Below, piece after piece: positions 1-7,496 of a stretch of DNA of 18,469 bases; positions within the stretch are counted from its first letter, which is position 1; each line of letters starts with the position of its first letter. The notes beneath the pieces are model-generated. The model was not told the origin of the DNA. It made no database searches and saw nothing but the letters and a program-made list of their open reading frames with translations. A program made the translations under genes and the position numbers. Source of the DNA: JBLIOB01 sp047639575 (GTDB lineage Bacteria; Bacteroidota; Bacteroidia; Flavobacteriales_D; Parvicellaceae); assembly GCA_047639575.1 (NCBI GenBank), contig JBLIOB010000055.1:1-18469 (forward strand), given 5' to 3'.

Positions 1-458
1 TTCTCGAGGTAGATATGTTCCATTAGTATGACTTTACCCCAAGGAAATCCAAAATTATCACTTTTTAAAACGATGCCTTTTGCAACGTTATAAACAGGTT
101 GGTTGATGTCTGTATCTCCGCCACCATTGCCGTTCCAGTCTTCTCCAGTATGAATTCCTAATGAATAAATTTCGGCCGTTTTCACCGCAATGTACCAACC
201 ATTATAGGTTTCCCCATTAGATCCGATATAGGATCCTTTGCCATTTTCATCGCCAACGGCAAAGTCAAACCTGTCTGCTAACAGCGGATTAAATAGATAT
301 TCGTATGATTTAGAAGCCGGTGGGGCTAAAGTGTCTCTTGGCTCTTGATTAGGAGCATCAGGTACTGACACTTCACTTATTGAACTTGCATTCATTTTAG
401 TGTCAGCACTGCTGCATCCGTAAATCAATAGAACAAGAAGACATAAAGGAATTCTCAT
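1..458 (-). CDS. M23-family (LytM-type) peptidase-like lipoprotein, partial
   Basis: The reading frame starts with ATG at 458 and runs off the left window edge, so only the first 152 residues are visible. Residues 1-15 form a lipoprotein signal with lipobox LIYGC, predicting a lipid-anchored Cys15. Residues 100-110 (LGIHTGEDWNG) match the first metal-binding motif HxxxD of M23 metallopeptidases (His103, Asp107). They are followed by the family-like stretch QPVYNVAKG and then GKVILMEH. M23 enzymes cut peptide crosslinks in peptidoglycan or act as activators of other hydrolases. The second metal-binding HxH motif would lie outside the window, so catalytic competence cannot be judged. The gene is divergent from the CotH gene, 132 bases away. 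Family call fairly sure; exact role unknown. Confidence 0.75.
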   Translation of the reverse strand, partial: MRIPLCLLVLLIYGCSSADTKMNASSISEVSVPDAPNQEPRDTLAPPASKSYEYLFNPLLADRFDFAVGDENGKGSYIGSNGETYNGWYIAVKTAEIYSLGIHTGEDWNGNGGGDTDINQPVYNVAKGIVLKSDNFGFPWGKVILMEHIYLE

Positions 459-590
459 TACCTATATAATGACGCTCAATAAAAAGGATACAGATTTCAC
501 GAATTAAAATGCAGGCATTCCAATTGAGTTGAAAGATTATAACTGAAAGGTCTCAAGAAATTGGTAATTTTAGAATAAGAAATCAATCAA

Positions 591-2774
591 ATGAGACTAG
601 CACAAATTCTCCTTATTTTGTTTTATTGTACGGTTAGTGTTTCCCAAGTGAACCATTGGGAAACAGTTGTATATGAAGATGACTCTTGGAAATATACGCT
701 CCCTACATCTCCAGTAGATCCTTTATGGACGAGCATATCCTATAATGATATTTCTTGGTCGGTTGGCTCAGGCGGCTTTGGTTATGGCGATGGGGATGAT
801 AATACCGTGATTCCTTCTGGCACCATTTCTTGTTTTCAACGAATCACATTCAATATTATCGATATTTCAAAAGTTGATCAGGCTATTTTTAACTACGATT
901 ATGACGATGATTTCGTGGCTTATCTAAATGGTGTTGAAATTGCTAGAGGAGCAATTACAGGAACGACTCCTGCCTATAACGCTGTATCTGGAGGATTGCA
1001 CGAGGCTCAAATGTATAGTGGGGGTTCACCAGATCAGTTTATTCTCGATAATGTAACTGTGACCACATTACTTTCTACCGGATCAAATGTGCTTTGTATA
1101 CAAACTCACAATGAAAGCGGAACGTCAAGCGACATGAGTTCTAGGGCTTGGTTTCAATTAGGAATAAACGATTCTTCAAGTGATTATGGGGTAGTACCAT
1201 CTTGGTTTAATCCACCAACAGCCTTTACGGATTCTGATTTACCCATTGTGGTTATAAATACTTTAGGAATTGCTATTCCAGATGATCCAAAGATTACGGC
1301 TAATATGGGTATCATTTATAATGGTATTGGAGTGCGAAATTATATGAGTGATGCGTTTAACGAATACGATGGGTATATTGGAATTGAACAGCGAGGATCT
1401 TCTTCTGCAGGTTTTCCGAAAAAGCAATATGGGCTGGAAACAAGGGATTCTTTAGGCAATAACAACAACGTGCCGTTGTTTGGAATGCCTTCAGAGAACG
1501 ACTGGATTTTACATGCACCTTATTCTGATAAAACGCTAATGCGAAATGTATTGACGTATAAATTGGGAAGAGAAATGGGGCATTGGGCTCCTAGAACACA
1601 GTTTTGCGAAGTTGTATTGAACGGTGAATATGTTGGAGTTTACGTGTTTATGGAAAAAATTAAAAAGGATACGGGTAGAGTAGATATTGCAACGCTAAAT
1701 CCTATCGACCTTACTGGAGATGAACTAACAGGTGGATACATCGTTAAAATTGACAAAAGCACGAGTGGTGGAATTATCGAGTGGGTATCTCCTTATGCAC
1801 CTTATCTAGGAGCCTGGCAAGACACGGAATACCAAATGCATTATCCTAAAAGTGGCGATATTCAACCGGCCCAGCTTAATTATATCGAAACTTACATTAC
1901 AGACTTTGAAGATGCACTTGCAGGACCAAACTTCTCTGATCCAATATTTGGGTACAGGCCATACATTGATTTAGGCACGTTTATCGATTATTTCATTTCT
2001 AACGAAGTAAGTAAGAATGTTGATGGATACAGACTTAGTAGCTATTTGCATAAAGACAAAGACAGCAATGGAGGGTTATTAAAAGCTGGACCTCTATGGG
2101 ATTTTAATTTGGCTTGGGGAAACTCGGACTATTGCGATGGTAGTACTACGACTGGCTGGGAGTTAGATTTTTCTACTGCATGCGGAGGAGATAGCTGGCA
2201 GAATCCTTTTTGGTGGGATAAATTTTTAAGACAGGATACCGTATTTGCGAATAAAACAAATTGCAGATGGCAAGAACTAAGATTGACCAAATTACATGAC
2301 GATACGTTAATGGCATGGGTGGATGATATGACCATATATCTGGATGAAAGTCAGCAAAGAAATTTTAATAAATGGAACATTCATGGTACTTATGTTTGGC
2401 CAAATAATTACGTTGGGAATAGCTATGCTGATGACATAAGTTATTTCAAACAGTGGATTTTAGACAGAACCGCCTGGATGGACCTTAATATGTTCGGTAC
2501 TTGCCATATGACTTCGATGATTGAGGAGAAAAGCGTAGAGGCAATCGTATTCCCTAATCCAGCAAGAGATAGAGTTTATATTAACTTTTCTAAAAAGCCG
2601 GATCAGGCAACTTTTAGTCTGTTTGATGGATTCGGTAAGTTGATATTCAAGGTTGAAAATTTATCCGACTTAAGGCTAGAGATGGGCGTTAGTTCCTATC
2701 CAAAAGGAATGTACTTTTTTACGGTCGTTGAGACAGGAAGTGTTACTTCTTCAGGTAAAATTATCGTTCAATAA
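591..2774 (+). CDS. Secreted CotH kinase family protein with T9SS sorting domain
   Basis: 727 residues. Residues 1-18 are a signal peptide (hydrophobic AQILLILFYC, then SVSQ). About 19-195 is a beta-rich domain containing DYDDDFVAYLNGVEIARG, resembling ligand-binding jelly-roll modules. About 215-630 is the CotH region: GIEQRGSSSAGFPKKQYG (264-281), NDWILHAPYSDKTLMRN (303-319), EVVLNGEYVGVYVFMEKIK (340-358) and PLWDFNLAWGN (501-511), whose WDF-type Asp504 fits the kinase-like active site. About 650-727 is a type A T9SS C-terminal domain: FPNPARDRVYI, then KGMYFF and a final KIIVQ. CotH proteins are atypical secreted protein kinases known from Bacillus spore coats; the bacteroidotal substrates are not known. 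The sorting domain predicts T9SS export and surface attachment or release. The stop overlaps the convergent gene by 14 bases. Confidence 0.88.
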   Translation: MRLAQILLILFYCTVSVSQVNHWETVVYEDDSWKYTLPTSPVDPLWTSISYNDISWSVGSGGFGYGDGDDNTVIPSGTISCFQRITFNIIDISKVDQAIFNYDYDDDFVAYLNGVEIARGAITGTTPAYNAVSGGLHEAQMYSGGSPDQFILDNVTVTTLLSTGSNVLCIQTHNESGTSSDMSSRAWFQLGINDSSSDYGVVPSWFNPPTAFTDSDLPIVVINTLGIAIPDDPKITANMGIIYNGIGVRNYMSDAFNEYDGYIGIEQRGSSSAGFPKKQYGLETRDSLGNNNNVPLFGMPSENDWILHAPYSDKTLMRNVLTYKLGREMGHWAPRTQFCEVVLNGEYVGVYVFMEKIKKDTGRVDIATLNPIDLTGDELTGGYIVKIDKSTSGGIIEWVSPYAPYLGAWQDTEYQMHYPKSGDIQPAQLNYIETYITDFEDALAGPNFSDPIFGYRPYIDLGTFIDYFISNEVSKNVDGYRLSSYLHKDKDSNGGLLKAGPLWDFNLAWGNSDYCDGSTTTGWELDFSTACGGDSWQNPFWWDKFLRQDTVFANKTNCRWQELRLTKLHDDTLMAWVDDMTIYLDESQQRNFNKWNIHGTYVWPNNYVGNSYADDISYFKQWILDRTAWMDLNMFGTCHMTSMIEEKSVEAIVFPNPARDRVYINFSKKPDQATFSLFDGFGKLIFKVENLSDLRLEMGVSSYPKGMYFFTVVETGSVTSSGKIIVQ

Positions 2775-3321
2775 ACTCAGGGTGTTCTGGTGCAGGAGGT
2801 CCTTTGTGAGGAGGCCCCATATGGCTAATTAGTTTTTGCAAGAATTCATTTAGCAATACTTGGTTAGCTGTAGTTCCAAGTAATGATAAGGAATGAAAAT
2901 GTTCCATCGTCAATTCGTCCAATGCATTGAATTCAGTGCAAATGATAGTCAATAAACTATCTTTTGTCTCTACGTCAAGAGTTGCATCCAACCCAAGTGA
3001 AAAAAGATCATATTTAGCTTTTCGAATTGCCACATGATGCTTTTGACCATCTTGCTCCATTGTTCTTCTTAAGCCTCTGAATGATTTAAATTCTTCATCT
3101 GTAAAACCTAATGAATCTCGCATAAAAGAGACCATCTTAGGATCTTGCATCAACGGACCTTTATGAGCATGGCCAGCCTGATGAGGCGGTGGTGGAAACG
3201 GGGGAGATCCATTTTCCGAAAAGGGTTGGTTGGGGCGTTGAAAAACCAAGAATACCAAAAGAGATAAATTGGAAATGGCAAGTACCCAAATTAGAATTCG
3301 ATTACTTTTCATTGATTCCAT
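2761..3321 (-). CDS. Periplasmic Spy/CpxP/CnrX-like sensor protein, His/Pro-rich
   Basis: 186 residues. Residues 8-27 form one hydrophobic segment (signal anchor), so the rest should face the periplasm. After it comes a Pro-rich linker (PPFPPPPHQ) and a mostly helical region with DSLGFTDEEFKSFRGLRR (69-86), similar in layout to the LTxxQ/Metal_resist families (Spy, CpxP, CnrX). Histidines are frequent: 47, 51, 53, 95, 96, 141, 143, 167, 172 and 180, clustered at both ends; metal binding is possible but unproven. The start overlaps the end of the preceding gene by 20 bases, indicating translational coupling; ATG at 3312 is an alternative start. As third gene behind an ECF sigma factor and a small membrane protein, it is best read as the sensor or effector arm of that regulon. 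Similarity is remote, so the family call is moderate. Confidence 0.6.
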   Translation of the reverse strand: MESMKSNRILIWVLAISNLSLLVFLVFQRPNQPFSENGSPPFPPPPHQAGHAHKGPLMQDPKMVSFMRDSLGFTDEEFKSFRGLRRTMEQDGQKHHVAIRKAKYDLFSLGLDATLDVETKDSLLTIICTEFNALDELTMEHFHSLSLLGTTANQVLLNEFLQKLISHMGPPHKGPPAPEHPEFIER

Positions 3322-3634
3322 AATTTAATTGGTCCTGATAAAGATCAAAAAACTGATCAACTGCTTCTTCCATATTGTATGAAGCATCGGTTGATTCCTC
3401 GGCTGCATTGGCACTTCCAGAAAGACTGAATAAAAGAACAAGTGAATTTATCGCGAGAACCCCAGCTCCAATTATGATTCTTTTTCTTACCATGCTCCGA
3501 AATTTGGAAGTGTTCGATTGCATACTTCCTGAAATACGTCCTTCAATTTGAGGATACATAAATTCACTTCCTACGGGCATTTCAATTCCTTGGGTAGAAT
3601 TCAATATTTCGTCTATTTTATTTTCTCTTTTCAT
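3302..3634 (-). CDS. Short single-pass membrane protein, candidate anti-sigma factor
   Basis: 110 residues from ATG at 3634, which follows AAGGTAAGAGGA. A longer version could start at TTG 3667, giving 121 residues, but the ATG with a purine-rich leader is preferred. Residues 1-51 are polar and should be cytoplasmic, ending in the basic stretch RKR. Residues 53-71 (IIIGAGVLAINSLVLLFSL) form one membrane helix. The short C-terminal part (AEESTDAS to the end) should be periplasmic. No zinc-binding ZAS motif (HxxxCxxC) is present, so it is not a classic RsrA-type anti-sigma. Its place directly after an ECF sigma gene, its topology (cytoplasmic N-tail, one helix) and its size fit CnrY- or RskA-like anti-sigma factors. 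Function is inferred from position and topology, not from sequence similarity. Confidence 0.6.
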   Translation of the reverse strand: MKRENKIDEILNSTQGIEMPVGSEFMYPQIEGRISGSMQSNTSKFRSMVRKRIIIGAGVLAINSLVLLFSLSGSANAAEESTDASYNMEEAVDQFFDLYQDQLNYGINEK

Positions 3635-3676
3635 TCCTCTTACCTTATAGAAGTCAGTTGGTTCCAAATACTTGCA

Positions 3677-4231
3677 CTATTTTAAAATGTCTCGTAACAA
3701 TTTTCTGATTTTCTCTTTAGATCGCCTGATGTGACTATCTACTGTTGACTTTGAAATTCCCAACAAATCTGAAATCTCAGCATTTGTTTTTTCATGCAAG
3801 TGATTCAAAACGAAAACAGTCTTTTGTATTTCACTAAGCTGCTCTATAGCTTGATGAAGTAGATTCATGTGCTCTTTATTCTCAAGAATTTTTTGGGGAG
3901 TTTGGGCATTCGATTCCCATCTTTCTTCTACTTCTTCATACCCCGTTAAAAATGCGAATCGCTTCTTTCGATTTTTAGCTTTGATAAAATCATGGCATTT
4001 AGATATGACAATTCGGTACACCCAGGTTTTAAGACTGGATTCTCCTTTAAAACCATCGATGCTTTTATAAACTTGAATAAATACTTCTTGACTTGTGTCT
4101 TCTGAATCTTGGAAATTATTCAAATAGGAGAAGCAGAGTCCGAATACCATCTTTTGATGTTCATTGACCAGCTTTTGAAAAGCTACTTGATCACCTTTTA
4201 TAAGGCGTTGTATAAATTCAGATTCTTCCAA
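3677..4231 (-). CDS. ECF-type RNA polymerase sigma factor
   Basis: 184 residues, the usual length for ECF (group 4) sigma factors. Region 2 spans about 17-84: AFQKLVNEHQKMVFGLCFSY, then the acidic DSEDTSQEVF (42-51) that binds core RNA polymerase and the -10 element, then SLKTWVYRIVISKCHDFIK. Region 4 spans about 125-182: LSEIQKTVFVLNHLHEKTN, then the helix-turn-helix AEISDLLGISKSTVDSHIRR (151-170) that contacts the -35 element. A linker (95-115) separates them, with no extra C-terminal domain. It is first in a three-gene unit with the small membrane protein and the periplasmic sensor-like protein, so it probably controls an envelope or metal-stress regulon and its own operon. A perfect bacteroidotal -7 box (TAAATTTG) lies 17 bases upstream of the start. 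Confidence 0.92.
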   Translation of the reverse strand: MEESEFIQRLIKGDQVAFQKLVNEHQKMVFGLCFSYLNNFQDSEDTSQEVFIQVYKSIDGFKGESSLKTWVYRIVISKCHDFIKAKNRKKRFAFLTGYEEVEERWESNAQTPQKILENKEHMNLLHQAIEQLSEIQKTVFVLNHLHEKTNAEISDLLGISKSTVDSHIRRSKEKIRKLLRDILK

Positions 4232-4248
4232 TAATTTGACTTCGGGCT

Positions 4249-4256
4249 CAAATTTA
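4249..4256 (-). promoter_or_regulatory. Candidate -7 element upstream of the sigma-factor operon
   Basis: The minus strand reads TAAATTTG, an exact match to the bacteroidotal housekeeping -7 consensus TAnnTTTG. It lies 17 bases upstream of the sigma-factor ATG, predicting a very short leader. No TTG-type -33 element was found at the usual 17-23 base spacing, so the site is weak evidence; a chance match in AT-rich DNA is possible. Confidence 0.3.
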
Positions 4257-4352
4257 GATGAATTTTGAAACTAGTTTATAAATTGTAATCTGACAGACCG
4301 TATTCACGAACAAAAAGAGGTTAATTTCGTTCTTAAAGAAAGGATAGACTTT

Positions 4353-4718
4353 ATGGGTTTTTTTTCAAGGCAAAAGGAAAGTAGGATAAATTGGAATGAT
4401 TTATCTGATATATCAGGAATTGATAAAATTATTAATGAATCTAAAGAACATCCAGTTGTGATTTTTAAACACAGCACTAGATGTTCTATCAGTTCTATGG
4501 CAATGACCCGTTTAGAGAGTAATTGGGACTTTACAGACGAAGAATTACCAATCTATTATTTAGACCTAATAGCGAATAGAGATGTAAGTAATGCGGTTGC
4601 TTTAGCTTTTAATGTAGAGCATGCTTCTCCCCAAGTTCTTTTAATAAAGAATGGGGAGAGTGTATTTAACACATCACATAATGATATTCGTTCAGATCAG
4701 TTTAAAGTCTATTTGTAA
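4353..4718 (+). CDS. ytxJ: Bacillithiol system redox-active protein YtxJ
   Basis: 121 residues, thioredoxin-like fold. Residues 37-47 (IFKHSTRCSIS) match the YtxJ signature, in which one cysteine (Cys44 here) takes the place of the CxxC pair of thioredoxins. A typical betaalpha thioredoxin pattern follows: LPIYYLDLIANR, then HASPQVLLIKNGE with the cis-Pro position. No other cysteine is present, so it would act by a monothiol mechanism. YtxJ-type proteins are proposed bacilliredoxins that remove bacillithiol from mixed disulfides in the cytoplasm. No signal peptide is seen. AAAGAAAGGA precedes the ATG as a likely ribosome binding site. It is divergent from the sigma operon, and its end overlaps the convergent secreted-protein gene by 10 bases. 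It implies that the host makes bacillithiol; none of the bsh genes is in this window. Confidence 0.88.
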   Translation: MGFFSRQKESRINWNDLSDISGIDKIINESKEHPVVIFKHSTRCSISSMAMTRLESNWDFTDEELPIYYLDLIANRDVSNAVALAFNVEHASPQVLLIKNGESVFNTSHNDIRSDQFKVYL

Positions 4719-5794
4719 AACTCCCTTTTTGTAGTAGTAATCTCGTGTAGTTTTCCGTTTCGGATACTTATTTCTTTTAAGATTAACCCGTTGTTATCGT
4801 ATACAAATTCGGTTGAGCTGTTCCATCGAGGGTGTTTAGTAAAGGTTCTTGTTGTAGATGATATTTGACCAGTTTTAGGCGCGAAATTGGAAGTGGATTG
4901 AAAGTCCAATTTGCCTTTTTTGTATCGAGCGTAAGTCCATTTGTCAAAAGATTTAATATTACTAGTTATTGGTCTGCCGGACATATCCCACTCTTCGTAA
5001 GAAATTAGTTTTTCAGTACCCTTTTCAACAACTGTTTTACCCTTAATTACTTTTCCTTTTTCATTTGTTGTTTTAGTCCAAGTTATTGGGTTTCCTTTAG
5101 CGTCAGTTTCTTTCCAGGTGCAAATTGTGGATGTATCTTTAGTGTTTTCTTCAATTCCTTCCACCTTACAATCGTAATTCCACGTGTATTTAAGTTTATT
5201 CTTTTTAAAGAACTTGGTTAACGCCCGACTGCCATTTTCATGATAAGTATAGTTCCAGCTTTGGTACTTTGAGTCACTTTTTCCATTCTTATATATAGAT
5301 CTGGTTTGTAGATTACCATTAATAATTTCATTTTCTACTCTATATACAAATGCTCTTCTACTATTGTCTTTAGAGATGTACGTTATTACATTACCAGATT
5401 TGTCTCGCTCATATGATTTGGTACGGAAGAGCCCCTTGAAATTAGAAATGTTCATCGTGTCTAAACCATTTTGTCCATAGTTTAGAGCATAGGAATAAAT
5501 ATATTTTTTGTTCGATAGACGATTTTGACCGTATAAGCTAATGCTTCCGTCTTCGTTATATTTATTAATAGATACGGCTTTTTTTCCTTTAGTGTTGGTT
5601 CGAGTCGTTTCCTCATTCTTTATTTTAAGATTTACGATGCTTGCTCTAATCGCGGTATCGTTAAGATTCTGTCTAATTGCCCATGGGTAGAAATTGTCTG
5701 CGTTCCCAAAGTTCTGTACATTCTGAGCGAAAGAGCCATTAGCCCCTATAAATATTGTTGTAAAAAGAGTGATAATTTTCAATTTATTAATCAT
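4709..5794 (-). CDS. Secreted protein of unknown function with YD/MORN-like repeats
   Basis: 361 residues, not recognised as a named family. Residues 1-23 are a signal peptide (LKIITLFTTIFIGANGSFAQ), predicting export to the periplasm or surface. The remainder is rich in Lys, Asn, Thr and aromatic residues and made of irregular repeats of paired beta-strands with turn motifs such as DKSGNVITYISKDN, DAKGNPITWTKTTNEKG, DMSGRPITSNIKSFD and DNNGLILKEISIRNGKL. These resemble the G-x-x-I/V turns of YD/RHS-like or MORN-like (YwqK-type) strand repeats. No enzyme motif, lipobox or T9SS sorting domain is seen. Lys-rich composition suggests a basic, strand-rich protein. It is the only gene in its transcription unit; its stop overlaps ytxJ by 10 bases. 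Function unknown. Confidence 0.7.
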   Translation of the reverse strand: MINKLKIITLFTTIFIGANGSFAQNVQNFGNADNFYPWAIRQNLNDTAIRASIVNLKIKNEETTRTNTKGKKAVSINKYNEDGSISLYGQNRLSNKKYIYSYALNYGQNGLDTMNISNFKGLFRTKSYERDKSGNVITYISKDNSRRAFVYRVENEIINGNLQTRSIYKNGKSDSKYQSWNYTYHENGSRALTKFFKKNKLKYTWNYDCKVEGIEENTKDTSTICTWKETDAKGNPITWTKTTNEKGKVIKGKTVVEKGTEKLISYEEWDMSGRPITSNIKSFDKWTYARYKKGKLDFQSTSNFAPKTGQISSTTRTFTKHPRWNSSTEFVYDNNGLILKEISIRNGKLHEITTTKREFYK

Positions 5795-5877
5795 AATGAA
5801 ACTTGTTTTAGGTTTGTTAATTCGCGCCTTTATAACAAAACCGATTTGATTCGTTACAATCTAATTTATTGAATTAT

Positions 5878-6039
5878 ATGGAAGTAAAAAAGGAGTGCTT
5901 AGCGGAGGTTTTGCGAGACTTGAGAAATTTCGAGATGCAAACAATGAAAGTCAACGGTGGAAAGAAAACTATGTTAGCAGATTCAGGCTTTATTCAACAA
6001 GAAGATTTAATTATCTTAAAAGCGGTAATAGTAGCATAA
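5878..6039 (+). CDS. Possible small protein of 53 residues, function unknown
   Basis: An ATG-to-TAA frame of 53 codons fills most of the gap between the secreted-protein gene and gltA. The start reads MEVKKECLAEVLRDLRNFEM and the end LIILKAVIVA. The N-terminal half looks helical and charged, the C-terminal end hydrophobic. It contains one cysteine (residue 7). No clear ribosome binding site or promoter is visible, but a strong hairpin with a T-rich tail begins 12 bases after the stop, which is where a terminator for this gene would be expected. A GTG frame (5895-6134) in another phase reads through the hairpin and into gltA and is less likely. No homologue is recognised. It could also be non-coding leader or a decayed gene fragment. 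Confidence 0.35.
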   Translation: MEVKKECLAEVLRDLRNFEMQTMKVNGGKKTMLADSGFIQQEDLIILKAVIVA

Positions 6040-6050
6040 ACTTTCGCTCA

Positions 6051-6098
6051 AACAAGAAGCTCGCTTCTTTCGAAACGAGCTTCTTTTCCTTGCTTGTT
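6051..6098. terminator. Hairpin between the small ORF and gltA, likely bidirectional terminator
   Basis: A perfect 10-bp stem: AAGAAGCTCG at 6054-6063 pairs with CGAGCTTCTT at 6076-6085, with a 12-base loop. On the plus strand the stem is followed by a T-rich run (TTTTCCTT), typical of intrinsic termination. A further inverted pair, AACAAG (6051-6056) and CTTGTT (6093-6098), flanks it. gltA stops at 6106, only eight bases from the structure on the other strand, so it can also serve gltA, although the minus-strand T-run is poor. Confidence 0.7.
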
Positions 6099-6105
6099 GA
6101 AAGTC

Positions 6106-7407
6106 TTAAACAGTCTCCAGCTTTCTTTGGCTGATATGAACGTAATCACGCTCCGTTGCACCAGTATAGATTTGTCTTGGACGACCAATTGGGTCACCAT
6201 TTTCTAACATTTCCTTCCATTGTGCTATCCAACCAGGTAATCTACCAAGAGAGAACATTACTGTAAACATCTCTGCTGGGATTCCCAATGCTCTATAAAT
6301 AATTCCTGAATAAAAATCAACATTTGGATAAAGACCTCTTTTGATAAAGTACTCATCTTCTAATGCGATTTTTTCCAATTTTTTAGCGATGTCCAAAACA
6401 GGATCATCAATTCCTAAGTCTTCTAAAACTTCATCACACGCTACTTTAATAATTGTAGCTCTCGGATCAAAATTTTTGTAAACTCTATGTCCGAATCCCA
6501 TTAATCTAAATGGATCTTCTTTGTCTTTAGCTTTAGCGATCCATTTATCAGTATCTCCACCATCCGCTTTGATTGATTCAAGCATTTCAATTACCGCTTG
6601 ATTAGCTCCACCATGCAATGGACCCCATAGGGCACATACTCCTGCAGATACTGAAGCATATAAATTAGCTTGAGATGAACCGACCATTCTTACAGTAGAT
6701 GCTGAACAGTTTTGTTCGTGATCTGCATGTAGAATTAATAATTTGTTTAATGCTTTTGTAACAACTGGACTTGGAGTATACTCCTCAGTTGGCATAGCAA
6801 ACATCATGTTTAAGAAATTACCGCAATAATCTAACGAGTTTTGAGGATAAATTAATGGATGTCTTTGGCTGTGTTTATGTGCCCAAGCGGCTAATGTTGG
6901 CATTTTTGCAATTAACCTTGTAATCGATAAATCAAAAGCTTCTGGTGATCTGTTGGGATCCTGAGATTCTGGGTAAAAAGTAGAAAGAGAACAAACCATT
7001 GCTGCTAATACTCCCATTGGATGAGCGTTAGCCGGATATGCTTGTAGAAAACCTTTCATTTCTTCATGAACCAAAGTGTGCTGAGTGATTTCATTTTGAA
7101 ATTTTTCCAGTTGCTCTGAAGTAGGAAGTTCACTATAGATCAGTAAATAAGCCACTTCTAAGAAAGAAGCTTTTTCTGCTAATTGCTCAATTGGATATCC
7201 TCTATATCTTAAAATTCCCTTTTCTCCATCTAAAAAAGTAATAGCGCTGTAACATGATCCAGTGTTTTTAAAACCACGATCTACCGTAATGTGTTTTGAA
7301 GCACCTCTTAACTTAGTGATGTCAATTCCCTTTTCATTTTCAGTTCCTTCTACTATCGGGAGTTCGTACGTTTCACCACCTAAATCTAATTTTGCTACTT
7401 CACTCAT
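6106..7407 (-). CDS. gltA: Citrate synthase
   Basis: 433 residues, full length for type II (bacterial hexameric) citrate synthase. It condenses acetyl-CoA with oxaloacetate to citrate in the cytoplasm, the entry step of the TCA cycle. The three catalytic residues are visible: His265 in WGPLHGGANQAV, His307 in MGFGHRVYKNFDPR, and Asp364 in NVDFYSG. Other conserved stretches are LRYRGYPIEQLAEKASFLEV near 66-85, LHADHEQNCSASTVRMVGSS (226-245) and LGRLPGWIAQWKEM (387-400). The N-terminal domain (about 1-60) is the small beta domain usual in this type. It is monocistronic by position: the channel gene ends 89 bases upstream on the same strand, and a hairpin follows the stop. No sign of truncation. 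Confidence 0.97.
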   Translation of the reverse strand: MSEVAKLDLGGETYELPIVEGTENEKGIDITKLRGASKHITVDRGFKNTGSCYSAITFLDGEKGILRYRGYPIEQLAEKASFLEVAYLLIYSELPTSEQLEKFQNEITQHTLVHEEMKGFLQAYPANAHPMGVLAAMVCSLSTFYPESQDPNRSPEAFDLSITRLIAKMPTLAAWAHKHSQRHPLIYPQNSLDYCGNFLNMMFAMPTEEYTPSPVVTKALNKLLILHADHEQNCSASTVRMVGSSQANLYASVSAGVCALWGPLHGGANQAVIEMLESIKADGGDTDKWIAKAKDKEDPFRLMGFGHRVYKNFDPRATIIKVACDEVLEDLGIDDPVLDIAKKLEKIALEDEYFIKRGLYPNVDFYSGIIYRALGIPAEMFTVMFSLGRLPGWIAQWKEMLENGDPIGRPRQIYTGATERDYVHISQRKLETV

Positions 7408-7496
7408 TTTCTTCTGTCTAATATTAAGATTTTTTACCGCGAATAAAGATACTAAACTAATTGAATTAGAAAAGCTTCAGCCCTTTAAATACGTGA

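Noticed and set aside
3635..3667. TTG start for the candidate anti-sigma protein, adding 11 residues
   Set aside because: An ATG preceded by a purine-rich leader is available at 3634; the extension has no visible support, although it cannot be excluded.
5895..6134. GTG-initiated frame of 79 codons on the plus strand
   Set aside because: It runs through the 6051-6098 hairpin and into the end of gltA, while a shorter ATG frame in another phase ends properly before the hairpin.
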